Below, piece after piece: positions 61,551 through 64,000 of a stretch of DNA of 64,000 nt. Where the stretch lies: the NCBI GenBank assembly GCA_009602725.1, contig WELB01000198.1, forward strand, positions 37,097 to 101,096, in the 5' to 3' direction. Each line of letters opens with the position of its first letter. Position 1 is the stretch's first letter. The notes under the pieces were generated by a model. The model worked only from the letters and a program-made list of their open reading frames with translations. It did no database searches and was not told the origin of the DNA. The position numbers were made by a program, and so were the translations under genes. Source of the stretch: Spirogloea muscicola (lineage: Eukaryota > Streptophyta > Zygnematophyceae > Spirogloeales > Spirogloeaceae).

Positions 61551-62265
61551 NNNNNNNNNNNNNNNNNNNNNNNNNNNNNNNNNNNNNNNNNNNNNNNNNN
61601 NNNNNNNNNNNNNNNNNNNNNNNNNNNNNNNNNNNNNNNNNNNNNNNNNNNNNNNNNNNNNNNNNNNNNNNNNNNNNNNNNNNNNNNNNNNNNNNNNNNN
61701 NNNNNNNNNNNNNNNNNNNNNNNNNNNNNNNNNNNNNNNNNNNNNNNNNNNNNNNNNNNNNNNNNNNNNNNNNNNNNNNNNNNNNNNNNNNNNNNNNNNN
61801 NNNNNNNNNNNNNNNNNNNNNNNNNNNNNNNNNNNNNNNNNNNNNNNNNNNNNNNNNNNNNNNNNNNNNNNNNNNNNNNNNNNNNNNNNNNNNNNNNNNN
61901 NNNNNNNNNNNNNNNNNNNNNNNNNNNNNNNNNNNNNNNNNNNNNNNNNNNNNNNNNNNNNNNNNNNNNNNNNNNNNNNNNNNNNNNNNNNNNNNNNNNN
62001 NNNNNNNNNNNNNNNNNNNNNNNNNNNNNNNNNNNNNNNNNNNNNNNNNNNNNNNNNNNNNNNNNNNNNNNNNNNNNNNNNNNNNNNNNNNNNNNNNNNN
62101 NNNNNNNNNNNNNNNNNNNNNNNNNNNNNNNNNNNNNNNNNNNNNNNNNNNNNNNNNNNNNNNNNNNNNNNNNNNNNNNNNNNNNNNNNNNNNNNNNNNN
62201 NNNNNNNNNNNNNNNNNNNNNNNNNNNNNNNNNNNNNNNNNNNNNNNNNNNNNNNNNNNNNNNNN
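61551..62265. other. Assembly gap (715 N)
   Basis: The gap is preceded by a (CGG)n tract and followed by a run of about 122 T. It or its flank should contain the first exon of SBDS. Confidence 0.95.
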
Positions 62266-62400
<135 letters not shown>

Positions 62401-62456
62401 CCTCCTCGCTTCCTGCCTTCCCAAGCTCTGGTTCCGCCTTCATCCTCTGATAGCAG

Positions 62457-63953
62457 TGCACGCCATCGGCGGCCGCGTGCGCAGCGAGAAGGACATTGAC
62501 GAGGTCCTGCAGGCCCACACGGTGTTCGCCAACGTTTCCAAGGGCCTCGTGGCCAGCTCGCACGACCTCAAGGGGGCCTTCGGTTCTGACGACCATGATG
62601 TCATCTGCCGCAAGGTGAGCGCCGCCACCCCACACATAGGACCCACATCACAGTTTTGCATCTCTAGCTCAGGTTCCGAGCTCAGGGCTCAGGCCAGGCA
62701 GGCGCCGTGCGCAGATCCTGGACCAAGGCGAGTTCCAGGTGTCCGACAAGGAGCGTGACGTGGCGCTGAGCAGCCAGTTCCGGGACGTGGCGACGACCGT
62801 CATGGACCGCACGATCAACCCGGCCACGCAGCGGCCGTACACCATGGGCACGATCGAGCGCCTCATGCGCGACGCGCACTTCTCCCTGGACCCCCACAAG
62901 GGCACCAAGCAGCAGGTCCCGCCGTGCCGCCGCTGAGCCTCCAAGCTGCTGTCTTCCCGGCAGCTCTCTCATCTGCCAGCCGCTTCCCCGACGGTGGTGG
63001 TCTTCGCCGAGGCCCACCGTTGCAAAGAGGGCACAGCAGCCACGGAGCACTCTTATGACCTGCTCCAGGTGGTGGTTGCGCTGATGCAGGCGCTGGAGCT
63101 GATAAGGGAGCTTGAGCAGCGCTTCCCCATCCAGCGCGCCCGCATGAAGCTCTCCCTCTCTGCAGCGGCGCCAGAGCGGGCGCGCGTGGAGGAGGCACTG
63201 CAGTCATGGGGCGCCCAGGTCGAAATGTGCACCGAGGCCGCTGCCAACGGGCGCTTCACAGTGGTGAGGCGCCGTGCTCACAGCACTTAGCAACTTCTGG
63301 CTCGGGGTAAAGGAGTTAAGCTCTCATTTATGTAGGGTCAGGGGTTCAGTGAAGAGATTGAGTGTTTGGGATATAGAGACGAGCCCTGATCTCTAAGGTG
63401 GCGGCTGTTGCAGGTCTACCAGGTGGAGCCGGGGCGGTTCCGCAAGTGCGAGGCGCTGGCGCGCGAGGTGCACGGCCGGCAGGAGGTCGTGTCCATGGCG
63501 GTGCAGCAAGAGGGAAGTGCCAGCTTTGACACCCTTGGCGACGACGACGACGACCGCAGAAGAGAGCCGCACACTGGAGCCCCATCAAGGCAGCAAGGAG
63601 TTGATCGTGCCACGACAGAGGACCTGATTGTCAAGAATTTCTCAGAGGGCCTCAGGGTTCAGGACCCCGGCGATCAGATCAAGGATGGCAATGGTGCCAC
63701 TGCTTCGCCAGCAAGTACCACCAGCAAAGTGCCGCCTGCGGTCGGGGCTGGCCGCAGGGATGGGCTCCGTTGTACAACCTGCAGGGTCGCGTTTGACAGT
63801 GCGCACGAGCACCGCGAGCACTTCAAGTCTGAGTGGCACCGTCACAATCTGCGGCGCAAGATCCAGGATCTGCCGCCGCTTTCAGCGGCCGACTGCCTCG
63901 CTGATGTCGAGATCGAGGACCTGACCAATGATCTCGACCAGTACAGCCGCTAA
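62457..63953 (+). CDS. SBDS: SBDS ribosome maturation factor, 5' end missing, with C-terminal zinc finger
   Basis: SBDS works with the GTPase EFL1 to release eIF6 from late 60S subunits. Four exons are read: 62457-62614 (SEKDIDEVLQAHTVFANVSK), 62715-62915 (QGEFQVSDKERD, NPATQRPYT, IERLMRDAHFSLD, TKQQ), 63090-63263 (ALELIRELEQRFPIQRARMK) and 63414-63953 (VYQVEPGRFRKCEALARE). The stop is TAA 63951-63953. The first coding exon, which should hold the start of the FYSH domain, is not visible and probably lies in the gap. After the usual end there is an acidic, low-complexity linker and then a C2H2/U1-like zinc finger: CTTCRVAF, 12 residues, HFKSEWHRHNL. Such C-terminal extensions are known in plant and some protist SBDS proteins and absent from human and yeast. 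Confidence 0.94.
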
Positions 63954-64000
63954 ATGCTGCCCATGCCTCATTGTACTACTTAACCTGGGGGCCTTGCATG
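63954..64000 (+). other. SBDS 3' flank
   Basis: Only 47 bases remain after the stop codon. No polyadenylation signal can be asserted. Confidence 0.4.

Overview
The window looks like nuclear DNA of a green-lineage organism, most likely a unicellular green alga. The evidence is a plant-type VPS13 with an internal PH segment, a plant-class dynamin (DRP1), a plastid IREG3/MAR1-type SLC40 transporter, a shikimate-pathway EPSP synthase fragment, plant-type TTTAGGG telomere-like repeats, and very high intron density with small introns. A trebouxiophyte-like alga is my guess; the species cannot be named from the sequence alone.

Layout: 1-3.4 kb holds dispersed repeats and a tRNA-Lys-like relic. 3.4-4.8 kb (minus) is an EPSP synthase gene fragment cut off at both ends. 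5.46-33.16 kb (plus) is one giant VPS13-family lipid-transfer protein gene of about 70 exons and roughly 4,700 codons. 33.92-41.7 kb (minus) is a full-size ABCB transporter whose start is lost near an assembly gap. 42.2-44.0 kb is repeats. 44.57-47.77 kb (minus) is a short-form ribonuclease Z with a puzzling in-frame TAG. 48.4-49.0 kb is repeats. 50.12-55.56 kb (minus) is a DRP1 dynamin. 56.0-57.1 kb is an inverted-repeat element. 57.38-60.79 kb (minus) is an IREG3/MAR1-like ferroportin homologue. 62.46-63.95 kb (plus) is SBDS, whose first exon lies upstream of or inside a 715-base gap.

The genes form no operon or pathway. They are ordinary housekeeping genes: membrane contact and lipid transfer, membrane fission, transport, tRNA 3' processing and 60S ribosome maturation. 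The accessory interest is in the intergenic repeats. These are mosaics of shared modules that recur at five loci. Some copies, though well diverged in DNA, keep the same short peptide with mostly synonymous changes, which suggests an undescribed repeat-borne protein family. Exon coordinates were read by eye from splice signals and homology, and individual boundaries may be off.
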